A DNA stretch of 64,000 nucleotides from Streptomyces abikoensis (GTDB lineage: Bacteria; Actinomycetota; Actinomycetes; Streptomycetales; Streptomycetaceae). The notes under the pieces are model-generated. The model made no database searches, had not been told where the DNA came from, and was given only the letters and a program-made list of their open reading frames with translations. This document shows, piece after piece, positions 10,482 through 18,502 of this stretch. The stretch lies in assembly GCF_014648775.1 (NCBI RefSeq), contig NZ_BMRT01000005.1, positions 62,001 through 126,000 on the forward strand. The letters run 5' to 3'. The position numbers and the translations under genes were made by a program. How positions within the stretch are numbered: the stretch's first letter is position 1; every line of letters begins with the position of its first letter.

Positions 10482-10862
10482 GTGCCGGCTGGAACGCTGT
10501 ACCGCGGCCGGGAAGGCATGTGGTCCTGGGTGGCTCACCGAGTCACCGGCGTCCTCATTTTCTTCTTCCTGTTCGTACACGTCCTCGACACCGCTCTCGT
10601 CCGTGTCTCCCCCGAGGCATATGACGACGTCGTCGCCACGTACAAGACGCCCATCGTCAACCTGATGGAGTACGGCCTCGTGGCCGCCATCCTCTTCCAC
10701 GCGCTCAACGGCCTCCGCGTCATCGCGGTGGACTTCTGGTCCAAGGGACCGCGGTACCAGAAGCAGATGCTGTGGACCGTCGTCGGTGTCTGGGTCGTGC
10801 TGATGGCAGGCGCTTTCTACCCCGTGCTCCAGCACACGCTGCGCACGCTGTTCGGGAGCTGA
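10482..10862 (+). CDS. sdhC: Succinate dehydrogenase cytochrome b556 subunit
   Basis: A 126-residue integral membrane protein with three hydrophobic helices (about residues 18-42, 63-82 and 93-113). HRVTGVLIFFFLFVHVLD at the first helix and FHALNGLRVI at the second hold the conserved His residues expected for haem and quinone binding in SdhC. It anchors the succinate dehydrogenase complex and passes electrons to menaquinone. A GTG start at 10482 is preceded by GGAGGG about 7 nt upstream. The gene is the first of sdhCDAB, eight bases before sdhD. Confidence 0.93.
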   Translation: MPAGTLYRGREGMWSWVAHRVTGVLIFFFLFVHVLDTALVRVSPEAYDDVVATYKTPIVNLMEYGLVAAILFHALNGLRVIAVDFWSKGPRYQKQMLWTVVGVWVVLMAGAFYPVLQHTLRTLFGS

Positions 10863-10870
10863 GTCGCGAG

Positions 10871-11344
10871 ATGTCCGCTGAAACCACCCCCGCCGCCGCC
10901 GTGAACGACGCCTCGCTCTACGACGTCGACAACCCGGCCCCCGTCATCGAGGCGCCGCGCAAGCGCACCAAGAAGACCCCGAAGGCGACGCGCACCAACT
11001 TCGAGATGTACGGCTGGCTCTTCATGCGCCTGTCCGGCATCGTGCTGGTCGTCCTGGTCCTCGGCCACCTGCTGATCCAGCTCGTCCTCGACGGCGGCGT
11101 CAGCAAGATCGGCTTCGCCTTCGTGGCCGGCCGCTGGGCCTCGCCGTTCTGGCAGGCCTGGGACCTGATCATGCTGTGGCTGGCGATGCTGCACGGCGCG
11201 AACGGCCTCCGCACGGTCATCAACGACTACGCGGAGCGGGACAACACCCGCTTCTGGCTGAAGATGCTGCTGTACACCGCCACGGTGTTCACCGTCCTGC
11301 TGGGCACGCTGGTGATCTTCACCTTCGACCCGAACATCCGCTAG
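10871..11344 (+). CDS. sdhD: Succinate dehydrogenase hydrophobic anchor subunit
   Basis: A 157-residue second membrane anchor of succinate dehydrogenase, with a cytoplasmic N-terminal extension of about 45 residues ending in a Lys/Arg-rich stretch (RKRTKKTPKATRTN), then three membrane helices. HGANGLRTVINDY corresponds to the conserved haem/quinone region. The ATG at 10871 is 8 bases after the sdhC stop and has GCGAG upstream. The frame is open further 5', inside sdhC, but those residues are a shadow. The next gene, sdhA, starts 20 bases after the stop. Confidence 0.92.
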   Translation: MSAETTPAAAVNDASLYDVDNPAPVIEAPRKRTKKTPKATRTNFEMYGWLFMRLSGIVLVVLVLGHLLIQLVLDGGVSKIGFAFVAGRWASPFWQAWDLIMLWLAMLHGANGLRTVINDYAERDNTRFWLKMLLYTATVFTVLLGTLVIFTFDPNIR

Positions 11345-11364
11345 AGCCCGGGGCTGACGCGACC

Positions 11365-13119
11365 ATGAAGATCCACAAGTACGACACCGTCATCGTCGGC
11401 GCCGGTGGCGCCGGCATGCGCGCGGCCATCGAGTCGACCAAGCGCAGCCGCACCGCGGTGCTCACCAAGCTCTACCCGACCCGCTCCCACACCGGCGCCG
11501 CCCAGGGCGGCATGGCCGCCGCCCTCGCGAACGTCGAGGAGGACAACTGGGAGTGGCACACCTTCGACACGATCAAGGGTGGCGACTACCTGGTCGACCA
11601 GGACGCCGCCGAGATCCTGGCGAAGGAGGCCATCGACGCGGTCCTCGACCTCGAGAAGATGGGCCTGCCGTTCAACCGCACCCCGGACGGCACCATCGAC
11701 CAGCGCCGCTTCGGCGGTCACAGCCGTAACCACGGCGAGGCCCCGGTCCGCCGGTCCTGCTACGCCGCGGACCGCACCGGCCACATGATCCTCCAGACGC
11801 TGTACCAGAACTGCGTCAAGGAGGGCGTGGAGTTCTTCAACGAGTTCTACGTCCTGGACCAGCTGATCACCGAGGTCGACGGCGTCAAGAAGTCGGCCGG
11901 TGTGGTGGCGTACGAGCTGGCCACCGGCGAGATCCACGTCTTCCAGGCGAAGTCGGTCATCTACGCCTCCGGCGGCACCGGCAAGTTCTTCAAGGTGACC
12001 TCCAACGCCCACACCCTGACCGGTGACGGCCAGGCCGCCTGCTACCGCCGCGGTCTGCCCCTGGAGGACATGGAGTTCTTCCAGTTCCACCCGACGGGCA
12101 TCTGGCGCATGGGCATCCTGCTGACGGAGGGCGCCCGCGGTGAGGGCGGCATCCTCCGCAACAAGGACGGCGAGCGCTTCATGGAGAAGTACGCGCCCGT
12201 CATGAAGGACCTCGCCTCGCGTGACGTCGTCTCGCGCTCCATCTACACGGAGATCCGCGAGGGCCGCGGCTGCGGTCCCGAGGGCGACCACGTCTACCTG
12301 GACCTCACCCACCTGCCGCCGGAGCAGCTCGACGCCAAGCTCCCGGACATCACCGAGTTCGCCCGGACGTACCTCGGCATCGAGCCCTACACGGACCCGA
12401 TCCCGATCCAGCCGACCGCGCACTACGCCATGGGCGGCATCCCGACCAACGTCGAGGGCGAGGTGCTGGCCGACAACGACACCGTCGTCCCCGGCCTCTA
12501 CGCCGCCGGCGAGGTCGCCTGCGTGTCCGTGCACGGCGCCAACCGCCTGGGCACCAACTCGCTGCTCGACATCAACGTCTTCGGCCGTCGCGCGGGCATC
12601 GCCGCCGCGGAGTACGCGCAGAAGGCCGACTTCGTCGAGCTGCCGGAGGACCCGGCCGCGCTCGTCCAGGAGCAGGTCGAGCGGCTGCGCAACTCCACCG
12701 GCACCGAGCGGGTCGCCGAGCTCCGCAAGGAGCTGCAGGAGACCATGGACGCCAACGTCATGGTCTTCCGCACCGAGCAGACCATCAAGACGGCCGTCGA
12801 GAAGATCGCCGAGCTGCGCGAGCGCTACAAGAACGTGTCCGTCCAGGACAAGGGCAAGCGCTTCAACACCGACCTGCTGGAGGCCATCGAGCTGGGCAAC
12901 CTGCTCGACCTGGCCGAGGTGATGGCCGTGTCCGCGCTGGCGCGCAAGGAGTCCCGCGGTGGTCACTACCGCGAGGACTACCCCAACCGCGACGACGTCA
13001 ACTTCATGCGCCACACCATGGCGTACCGCGAGGTCGACGCGGACGGCAAGGACTCGATCCGCCTCGACTACAAGCCGGTCGTCCAGACCCGCTACCAGCC
13101 GATGGAGCGTAAGTACTGA
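11365..13119 (+). CDS. sdhA: Succinate dehydrogenase flavoprotein subunit
   Basis: A 584-residue flavoprotein that oxidises succinate to fumarate. The Rossmann motif VIVGAGGAGMRAA starts at residue 8; the covalent FAD attachment His is in RSHTGAAQGG. The active-site stretch FHPTGI and LTEGARGEGG follow, and HGANRLGTNSLLD carries the substrate and FAD contacts. The C-terminal fumarate reductase domain ends in the usual RQPMERKY-like tail. Full length for the family. The stop shares one base with the sdhB start (TGATG), which implies coupled translation. Confidence 0.96.
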   Translation: MKIHKYDTVIVGAGGAGMRAAIESTKRSRTAVLTKLYPTRSHTGAAQGGMAAALANVEEDNWEWHTFDTIKGGDYLVDQDAAEILAKEAIDAVLDLEKMGLPFNRTPDGTIDQRRFGGHSRNHGEAPVRRSCYAADRTGHMILQTLYQNCVKEGVEFFNEFYVLDQLITEVDGVKKSAGVVAYELATGEIHVFQAKSVIYASGGTGKFFKVTSNAHTLTGDGQAACYRRGLPLEDMEFFQFHPTGIWRMGILLTEGARGEGGILRNKDGERFMEKYAPVMKDLASRDVVSRSIYTEIREGRGCGPEGDHVYLDLTHLPPEQLDAKLPDITEFARTYLGIEPYTDPIPIQPTAHYAMGGIPTNVEGEVLADNDTVVPGLYAAGEVACVSVHGANRLGTNSLLDINVFGRRAGIAAAEYAQKADFVELPEDPAALVQEQVERLRNSTGTERVAELRKELQETMDANVMVFRTEQTIKTAVEKIAELRERYKNVSVQDKGKRFNTDLLEAIELGNLLDLAEVMAVSALARKESRGGHYREDYPNRDDVNFMRHTMAYREVDADGKDSIRLDYKPVVQTRYQPMERKY

Positions 13120-13877
13120 TGAGCACCCCGACTCTCGAGAAGGTGGAGGCCGAGGCGCAGGCCTCGCCGTACATCACGGTCACCTTCCGCATCCGCCGGT
13201 TCAACCCGGAGGTCTCGGCGGAGGCCACCTGGCAGGACTTCCAGGTCGAGATCGACCCGAAGGAGCGCGTGCTCGACGGTCTCCACAAGATCAAGTGGGA
13301 CCTGGACGGCTCGCTGACCTTCCGTCGCTCCTGCGCGCACGGCATCTGCGGCTCCGACGCCATGCGGATCAACGGCAAGAACCGGCTGGCCTGCAAGACC
13401 CTGATCAAGGACATCAACCCGGCCAAGCCGATCACGGTCGAGCCCATCAAGGGTCTGACGGTCCTCAAGGACCTCGTGGTCGACATGGAGCCGTTCTTCC
13501 AGGCCTACCGCGACGTCATGCCGTTCCTCATCACCAAGGGCAACGAGCCGACGCGCGAGCGCCTGCAGTCCGCCGAGGACCGCGAGCGCTTCGACGACAC
13601 CACCAAGTGCATCCTGTGCGCCGCGTGCACCTCCTCGTGCCCGGTGTTCTGGAACGACGGCCAGTACTTCGGCCCGGCGGCGATCGTCAACGCGCACCGC
13701 TTCATCTTCGACTCGCGTGACGAGGCGGGCGAGCAGCGCCTGGAGATCCTCAACGACAAGGACGGCGTGTGGCGCTGCCGCACGACCTTCAACTGCACGG
13801 ACGCCTGCCCGCGTGGCATCGAGGTCACCAAGGCGATCCAGGAGGTGAAGCGGGCGCTGATCACGCGCCGCTTCTGA
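13119..13877 (+). CDS. sdhB: Succinate dehydrogenase iron-sulfur subunit
   Basis: A 252-residue electron-transfer subunit. The 2Fe-2S ligands are in RRSCAHGICGSDAM and RLACKT; the 4Fe-4S and 3Fe-4S ligands are in CILCAACTSSCP and, near the C-terminus, CTDACPRGIEV. It carries electrons from the SdhA flavin to the membrane subunits. It is the last gene of sdhCDAB: a strong hairpin follows 23 bases after the stop. Confidence 0.96.
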   Translation: MSTPTLEKVEAEAQASPYITVTFRIRRFNPEVSAEATWQDFQVEIDPKERVLDGLHKIKWDLDGSLTFRRSCAHGICGSDAMRINGKNRLACKTLIKDINPAKPITVEPIKGLTVLKDLVVDMEPFFQAYRDVMPFLITKGNEPTRERLQSAEDRERFDDTTKCILCAACTSSCPVFWNDGQYFGPAAIVNAHRFIFDSRDEAGEQRLEILNDKDGVWRCRTTFNCTDACPRGIEVTKAIQEVKRALITRRF

Positions 13878-13900
13878 CCTCCGGTGCTTTCCGGTCGGCG

Positions 13901-13936
13901 GTGTGGGCCCGCTCCCTTCGGGGAGCGGGCCCGCAC
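13901..13936. terminator. Bidirectional terminator with UUCG loop between sdhB and merR
   Basis: A 16 bp stem (GTGTGGGCCCGCTCCC at 13901-13916 pairing with 13921-13936, one G-U pair) closed by a TTCG tetraloop at 13917-13920. It sits between the convergent ends of sdhB (stop 13877) and the MerR gene (stop 13941), so it can serve both strands. Confidence 0.85.
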
Positions 13937-13940
13937 CCGT

Positions 13941-14285
13941 TCAGGCGGGCCTGAGCTCCAGGCGCGCGAGCGCCTCCCTCTTCCGCTCCAGCTCGGCCAT
14001 CTGCTCCTCCACCCGGGCGAGTTGTTCGTCGAGCACCTGGACGGAGTGGGAGCAGGTGAGCAGGCCGGGGCCGCCCTGGGCGCAGGGCAGCAGGGTGCGG
14101 ATGACCTCGGTGGTCATCCCCGCGTCGAGGAGTTCGCGGATGCGATGGACGCGCTCGACGGCGGCCTCGGGATACCGGCGGTATCCGTTGCTGTCGCGCT
14201 CGGATCCGAGCAGTCCCTGCTGCTCGTAGTAGCGCAACAGCCGAGTGCTGACCCCCGTACGCTGCGACAGTTCACCGATACGCAT
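13941..14285 (-). CDS. MerR-family transcriptional regulator
   Basis: A 114-residue regulator. The N-terminal winged helix-turn-helix starts MRIGELSQRTGVSTRLLRYY and continues through the wing NGYRRYP; a C-terminal coiled-coil dimerisation helix (about residues 80-112) follows. Two Cys (in LLPCAQGG and LLTCSHS) lie at the junction of these parts, but there is no clear metal-binding loop. The ATG at 14285, with GGGGGA 8 nt upstream, is preferred to the ATG at 14300. It is divergent from an alpha/beta hydrolase, and the shared region has a MerR-type promoter, so it probably controls that gene and itself. Confidence 0.88.
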   Translation of the reverse strand: MRIGELSQRTGVSTRLLRYYEQQGLLGSERDSNGYRRYPEAAVERVHRIRELLDAGMTTEVIRTLLPCAQGGPGLLTCSHSVQVLDEQLARVEEQMAELERKREALARLELRPA

Positions 14286-14306
14286 GGGCGAATCCCCCAA
14301 CCGGAC

Positions 14307-14338
14307 TTGACCTTGACACTGATGTCATGGGGCAACCT
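14307..14338 (+). promoter_or_regulatory. MerR-type promoter with dyad operator
   Basis: TTGACC (14307-14312) and CAACCT (14333-14338) are separated by 20 bp, longer than the normal 17, as in MerR-activated promoters. A 20 bp near-perfect dyad at 14311-14330 (CCTTGACA and TGTCATGG halves around CTGA) fills the spacer. The -10 begins 13 nt before the hydrolase ATG, so the transcript should be leaderless. Confidence 0.65.
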
Positions 14339-14345
14339 CTGGGGC

Positions 14346-15128
14346 ATGACAGGGATTCCCACGTTCGCAACGACCGTTCACGGCACCGGCCCCGGCCTGC
14401 TCCTCGCGCACGGCGCGGGCGGCAGCATCGAGGGCAACTACGCCCCCATCCTCCCCGCCCTCTCCGCCGGGCACACGGTGGTGGCCCCCGACTACCCGGG
14501 CTCCGGCGCCACGCCGCGGGCCACCGGCCCGCTGACCCTGGATGCCCTGGCCGACGGGATCGTGGCCGCGGCGGACGAGGCCGGGCTGGAGACTTTCACC
14601 CTATTGGGCTACTCGCTGGGCACCCTGGTCTCCGTACGGGTGGCCGCCCGGCACCCGGAGCGGGTGCGGGGCCTGGTTCTGACGGCGGGTCTGGCCAAGG
14701 CGGACAACCGGACGCGGGCCTCGCTGTTCCTGTGGCAGCGGCTGCTGGAGCAGGGCGATCTGGAGGCGTTCAGCCGGTTCGTGGCGCTGACCGGCTTCGG
14801 CGAGACGTTCTTCAACGGCCTCCCCGAGGCGGCGGTCGGCCCCTTCCTGGAGCTGGTGGAGCGCGGAGTGCCGGCCGGCGCGGCCGAGCAGGCCGCCGTG
14901 GTCGGCGCGTCCGACACCACCGGTGACCTCGCGGGCATCTCCGTGCCCACGCTGGTCGTCGCGACCCTCCAGGACACACTGGTCGCGCCCGCCAACTCCC
15001 GTTTCCTGGCCGACCGGATCGCGGGCGCGGAGTACGCGGAGATCGACGCGGGCCACGTGCCGATGGCCGAGCGGCCGGAGGAGTGGCAGAAGCTGATCCT
15101 GGACTTCCTGGACCGGCACCGACTCTGA
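14346..15128 (+). CDS. Alpha/beta hydrolase under MerR control
   Basis: A 260-residue single-domain alpha/beta hydrolase. The oxyanion region is LLLAHGAGGS (residues 18-27), the nucleophile elbow is LGYSLGTL, the acid is probably the Asp in ATLQDTLV, and the His is in IDAGHVPMAERP. No signal peptide is seen, so it is cytoplasmic. It resembles small esterases and haloperoxidase-like hydrolases; substrate unknown. The ATG at 14346 fits a leaderless start from the MerR-type promoter, and the longer open frame to 13884 would run through the MerR gene. Confidence 0.82.
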   Translation: MTGIPTFATTVHGTGPGLLLAHGAGGSIEGNYAPILPALSAGHTVVAPDYPGSGATPRATGPLTLDALADGIVAAADEAGLETFTLLGYSLGTLVSVRVAARHPERVRGLVLTAGLAKADNRTRASLFLWQRLLEQGDLEAFSRFVALTGFGETFFNGLPEAAVGPFLELVERGVPAGAAEQAAVVGASDTTGDLAGISVPTLVVATLQDTLVAPANSRFLADRIAGAEYAEIDAGHVPMAERPEEWQKLILDFLDRHRL

Positions 15129-15153
15129 TGACGGCCGGTCACGCAGGCCGGGA

Positions 15154-15381
15154 CTACGACGGCCGGTCGTATCCCACCTTGTTCGTGGCCAGTTCCTCCG
15201 GGGTGATCTCGGAGGCCCAGCCCTCGGGCGGCTCCTGGTACGGGCTGCACGCGCCGCAGGCCGCACACGTCCACCGGCCGTGGATCCCGTGGACGACGGC
15301 GCCGCACCCGGCGCACGTGTCGGTCGTGTAGTAGGGCGGCTCGCCCGGCGAGGCGGGCGAGCGCCACGGGTGCTGGTCCAT
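15154..15381 (-). CDS. Small double zinc-ribbon protein
   Basis: A 75-residue protein with CAGCG at about residue 24 and CAACG about 16 residues later, which together can bind one zinc ion. The C-terminus ends in ITPEELATNKVGYDRPS. The second ATG (15381) is chosen because GGGGAG lies exactly 9 nt upstream, whereas the first ATG (15390) abuts it. It is convergent with the alpha/beta hydrolase. No function is known to me. Confidence 0.6.
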   Translation of the reverse strand: MDQHPWRSPASPGEPPYYTTDTCAGCGAVVHGIHGRWTCAACGACSPYQEPPEGWASEITPEELATNKVGYDRPS

Positions 15382-15435
15382 CCGGTCCATCTCCCCAGAC
15401 TGCCACGCGCGGCGGCCCCCGGGGCGGCCCCGCCG

Positions 15436-16311
15436 CTACGCGAGGGGCTTGCTCAGCAGCATCATGAAGAAGCGCGTCTTCTCCCGGATGATGGTGCGGA
15501 CGCCCGTGTACGCGGCGTCCGTCATCTCCACGAACTCGGCGCCCAGCGCGGCCGTGAGCTCCTCGCGCCGGTCGCGCAGCAGCAGGGCGATGATGTCCGA
15601 GCTGATCGCCAGGTTGGCCGACAGGTCCTTGAACTCAAGCGTCCGGAATCCGGTCCGTTCCAGCAGCGCGGACAACTCGGGGAACGTCAGCGGCGGGTTG
15701 GAGGCCAGGACCGTCTCGTAGAGGCCGAGCTCCTCGGGGGTGAGCTCGGCCACCAGGGACGACTCCAGGATCATCAGGTGGCCGCCGGGGCGCAGCACCC
15801 GCCATGCCTCGCCGAGGGCCTTGGCGCGGTCCATGTGGCACAGGCTCTCCACGGCCCAGGCGGTGTCGAAGCTCTCGTCCTCGTAGGGCAGGTTCATGGC
15901 GTCGACGACCTCGAAAGTGAGGCGGTCGGCCAGTCCGGTGGCGCGGGCCATCTCCTGGGCCCTGGCGATCTGTTCCTTGCTGACGGAGATGCCGGTGACG
16001 CGGGTCCCGGTCTGCTCGGCGAGGCGGGCGGCGGGGCGGCCGGGGCCGCAGCCGATGTCGAGGTGGTGGCCGCCGGGGCGGGCGTTCATCAGGCGGATGA
16101 GGTAGTCGGTGTAGCGGTCCTGCGCCCGGGAGGAGAGGGCCACGAGGTCCAGGCTCGCCGGATGGGGCTCGTCGGGCGACACCCACAGGCCGCAGTGCAC
16201 GCTGTCGCCGAGGGTCATGTGGTACAGGTCGCCGAACTTGTCGTACCAGGCTCCCACCGTCTCGGCCTCGATGAGGTCTTGCGGAGCCCCAGGAGCTTCT
16301 TGCTGCGGCAC
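15436..16311 (-). CDS. SAM-dependent small-molecule methyltransferase
   Basis: A 291-residue class I methyltransferase. SAM motif I is LDIGCGPGRPAARLA at about residue 84, motif II is FDTAWAVESLCHM and motif III is VLRPGGHLMI. The N-terminal helix around AWYDKFGDLYHMTLGDSVHCGLW (given in parts: YDKFGDLYH, VHCGLW) resembles the EryG/RebM/tocopherol methyltransferase branch that modifies secondary metabolites or isoprenoids. GTG start with GGAAGGGG 5 nt upstream. It is not next to any biosynthetic gene, so the substrate is open. Confidence 0.82.
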   Translation of the reverse strand: MPQQEAPGAPQDLIEAETVGAWYDKFGDLYHMTLGDSVHCGLWVSPDEPHPASLDLVALSSRAQDRYTDYLIRLMNARPGGHHLDIGCGPGRPAARLAEQTGTRVTGISVSKEQIARAQEMARATGLADRLTFEVVDAMNLPYEDESFDTAWAVESLCHMDRAKALGEAWRVLRPGGHLMILESSLVAELTPEELGLYETVLASNPPLTFPELSALLERTGFRTLEFKDLSANLAISSDIIALLLRDRREELTAALGAEFVEMTDAAYTGVRTIIREKTRFFMMLLSKPLA

Positions 16312-16417
16312 GTCGTCCCCTTCCGGGAGGATTCCGGGAATCGATCAGCTGTGCGCGATCAAGTGAAGTGGACCGCCCCGGAGGGGACAAGAGCGCCTGC
16401 CGGTCAGATCCCGCCGG

Positions 16418-18004
16418 TCAGATCCGGCCCAGCATCCACAGCCGCCAGATGCCCGTGCCGTCCGTCAGGTACTGCGTCCCGGAGATGCCCGCGTTGCTCA
16501 GCACGTAGTCCTTCCGCTGCCACAGCGGGACCAGCGGCACGTCCTCGGCGACGATCTTCTGGATGCTCCGGAAGTCCTCCGCGACCCGGCCGCGCTGGTC
16601 GTTCTGCTGGGCCTTGCGGATGAGCCTCTCCACCCGGGTGCTGGAGTAGCCGGAGTGGAGGGCGTTGCCGTCGCCCACGAGGGGCGTGGTGAAGGTGTCG
16701 GGGTCGGGGAAGTCGGCCAGCCAGCTGACGCAGTACGCGTCGTACTCGCCCCGCGCGTAGCCCCGCTGGAAGTCCGTCCACTCGACCCGTTTCGTCGTCA
16801 CCTCGAACAGGCCCGTGGCCTCCAGCTGGCGGCGCAGCAGGGCGGCTTCCTGGTCGGTGGCCGCACCCTTGGAGTAGGCGAGGGTGAAGCGGACGGGGGT
16901 GGGCACGCCGGCCTCCAGCAGCAGCCTGCGGGCCCGTTCCTCGTCGGGCTTGGGGTAGGCGTCGAAGAAGGACGTGGCGTGGCCGGTGAAGCCCTGCGGG
17001 ACGAGCGAGTAGAGCGGCTCGACGGTGCGGAGGTGGACGTCCCGGGCGAGGGCCTGGCGGTCGACGACGGACGCGACGGCCTGGCGTACGGCGAGCGGCT
17101 TCGCGGGGGCGCCGTCGCGCAGGTTGAAGACGAGGAAGCGGGCGTTGGCGCCGGAGGTCTCGGTCATCCGGGAACCGGTCTCGGAGAGCGAGTACTTGGC
17201 CAGGTCGGCGGGCGGCATCTGCCGGGCGGCGACGTCGATGGTCCCGTTCCGCCAGGCGTCGCTCATCCGGGCGGGCTCGGGGAAGTAGCGGACGGTCACC
17301 GGGGAGCCGACGTCCTTGACCGCGCCCTCGTACTTGTCGTTGGGCGCGAGCTCGGCGCTCGTCCCCGGCTTGTAGTCCTTGAGGGTGTACGGGCCCGAGC
17401 CGTCCACCCGGTCGCCCCGGCGCAGCGTGTCGAAGGGGTACGCGCGGTGGTCGACGATGGAGCCGGCACCCGTGGCGATCTTCAGGGGGAAGGTCGCGTC
17501 GGGGACCTTGAGGCGGAAGGTGACGACGCGGCCGCCGCCGGAGGTCTCGACCGAGCCCAGGGTCTCCAGCAGCGGCCCGGGGCCCTGGGGGGACTTGATC
17601 CGGGCGATGCGGTCGAAGGAGAACTTCACGTCCTCCGCCGTCAGCTCGTGCCCGTTGGCGAAGCTCAGCTCCGGGCGCAGCTCGCACGTGTACGTGCGCA
17701 GGTCGTCGCCCTTGAAGCCGCAGCTGCGGGCCGCGTCCGGCACCGGGTTCTTCGAGCCGGGGGCGAAGGTCAGCAGGGACTGGAAGAGGTTGCCGTACAG
17801 CGCCCATGAGCCGGCGTCGTAGGCGCCCGCCGGGTCGAGCGCGGTGACCGTGTCGGTCGTGCCGACCTGCACGGGCCCCCGGTCGCGGTCCTCGCCCGGG
17901 GTGAGCCGGCAGCCGCCGGCGCCCGCCGCGAGCAGCAGGAGCGCCGCGGCCGCGCGCCCGCGTAAGCCTCTTCGCGACCCTCGTCGTACCCGGACCTCAC
18001 GCAT
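16418..18004 (-). CDS. Peptide/nickel-type ABC transporter solute-binding lipoprotein
   Basis: A 528-residue SBP_bac_5 protein (DppA/OppA class). The signal peptide ends in LLLLAAGAGGC, so Cys33 or nearby is lipidated and the protein is anchored outside. The fold markers LFQSLLTF, SFANGHELTAEDVKFSFDR and DGSGPYTLKDY are present, and the C-terminal half shows YSSTRVERLI and VPLVPLWQRKDYV. No permease or ATPase gene is nearby, so it is an orphan binding protein that probably feeds a transporter encoded elsewhere. Oligopeptides are the likeliest ligand; confidence in that is modest. Confidence 0.85.
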   Translation of the reverse strand: MREVRVRRGSRRGLRGRAAAALLLLAAGAGGCRLTPGEDRDRGPVQVGTTDTVTALDPAGAYDAGSWALYGNLFQSLLTFAPGSKNPVPDAARSCGFKGDDLRTYTCELRPELSFANGHELTAEDVKFSFDRIARIKSPQGPGPLLETLGSVETSGGGRVVTFRLKVPDATFPLKIATGAGSIVDHRAYPFDTLRRGDRVDGSGPYTLKDYKPGTSAELAPNDKYEGAVKDVGSPVTVRYFPEPARMSDAWRNGTIDVAARQMPPADLAKYSLSETGSRMTETSGANARFLVFNLRDGAPAKPLAVRQAVASVVDRQALARDVHLRTVEPLYSLVPQGFTGHATSFFDAYPKPDEERARRLLLEAGVPTPVRFTLAYSKGAATDQEAALLRRQLEATGLFEVTTKRVEWTDFQRGYARGEYDAYCVSWLADFPDPDTFTTPLVGDGNALHSGYSSTRVERLIRKAQQNDQRGRVAEDFRSIQKIVAEDVPLVPLWQRKDYVLSNAGISGTQYLTDGTGIWRLWMLGRI

Positions 18005-18087
18005 CCCCCGCGCCCCTCCCGCCCAGTGATGCGCATCACCGTAGAAGGGGGAACGGGCGTACGTCCCGGGAATGGGTCAACCGGCGG

Positions 18088-18393
18088 CTATGAACTACGC
18101 CGCAGCGCCCTGACGCCACGCAACCCGATGAGTCCTACAACCGTCCCCAGAAGGAAAGAGGTGACCGCGAGCAGCAGGTGCACCCAGAAGTACGTGGTCG
18201 GGGAACCCGCGTCGTCGAAGGCCAGCCCGCTGCCGTCCTTCCAGAGATTTTTCACGAAAGTGACCCAGATGACCCAACTCCAGGCGCCGAACGCCAGCAG
18301 GAACCACGACACGGGACGGGAGAGGGTCGCGGGGGCCGGTGCCGGAGCGGAGGGCTCCGGCGCCATGGGCTGGGTGGGGGAAGCGTTCGCCAT
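18088..18393 (-). CDS. SCO4848-type small membrane protein
   Basis: A 101-residue protein with a Pro/Ala-rich N-terminus and two membrane helices (about residues 27-48 and 68-92) separated by a short loop with KNLWKDGSGLAFDD. It matches the streptomycete SCO4848 family of unknown function, as I recall it; this family normally sits beside a D-alanyl-D-alanine carboxypeptidase gene, and it does so here, in divergent orientation. The ATG at 18393 is used; the much longer open frame to 19200 is a shadow of the carboxypeptidase. Confidence 0.72.
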   Translation of the reverse strand: MANASPTQPMAPEPSAPAPAPATLSRPVSWFLLAFGAWSWVIWVTFVKNLWKDGSGLAFDDAGSPTTYFWVHLLLAVTSFLLGTVVGLIGLRGVRALRRSS

Positions 18394-18489
18394 GGGTTTC
18401 AGTATGCGTTCCGGCGCCCGCACTGGTCCTATCGGGTCCTCGGCGGGCGCCCGCCGTGAGGCGCCGTCCCGGTTGGCGGAGCGTGGCGG

Positions 18490-18495
18490 TACGTT
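18490..18495 (+). promoter_or_regulatory. -10 element of the carboxypeptidase gene, leaderless type
   Basis: TACGTT, 13 nt from first base to the GTG at 18503. This fits leaderless transcription and supports the GTG over upstream ATGs in the same frame. No convincing -35 is visible. Confidence 0.35.
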
Positions 18496-18502
18496 CACCA
18501 CC

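Noticed and set aside
11341..13014. 557-codon ORF antisense to sdhA
   Set aside because: The antisense frame of a highly biased gene stays open by codon bias; the product is a Val/Leu/Gly/Asp mix with no family signs.
15436..18004. A biosynthetic gene cluster around the methyltransferase and the binding protein
   Set aside because: No synthase, oxidoreductase set or transporter genes are adjacent; the neighbours are unrelated single genes.
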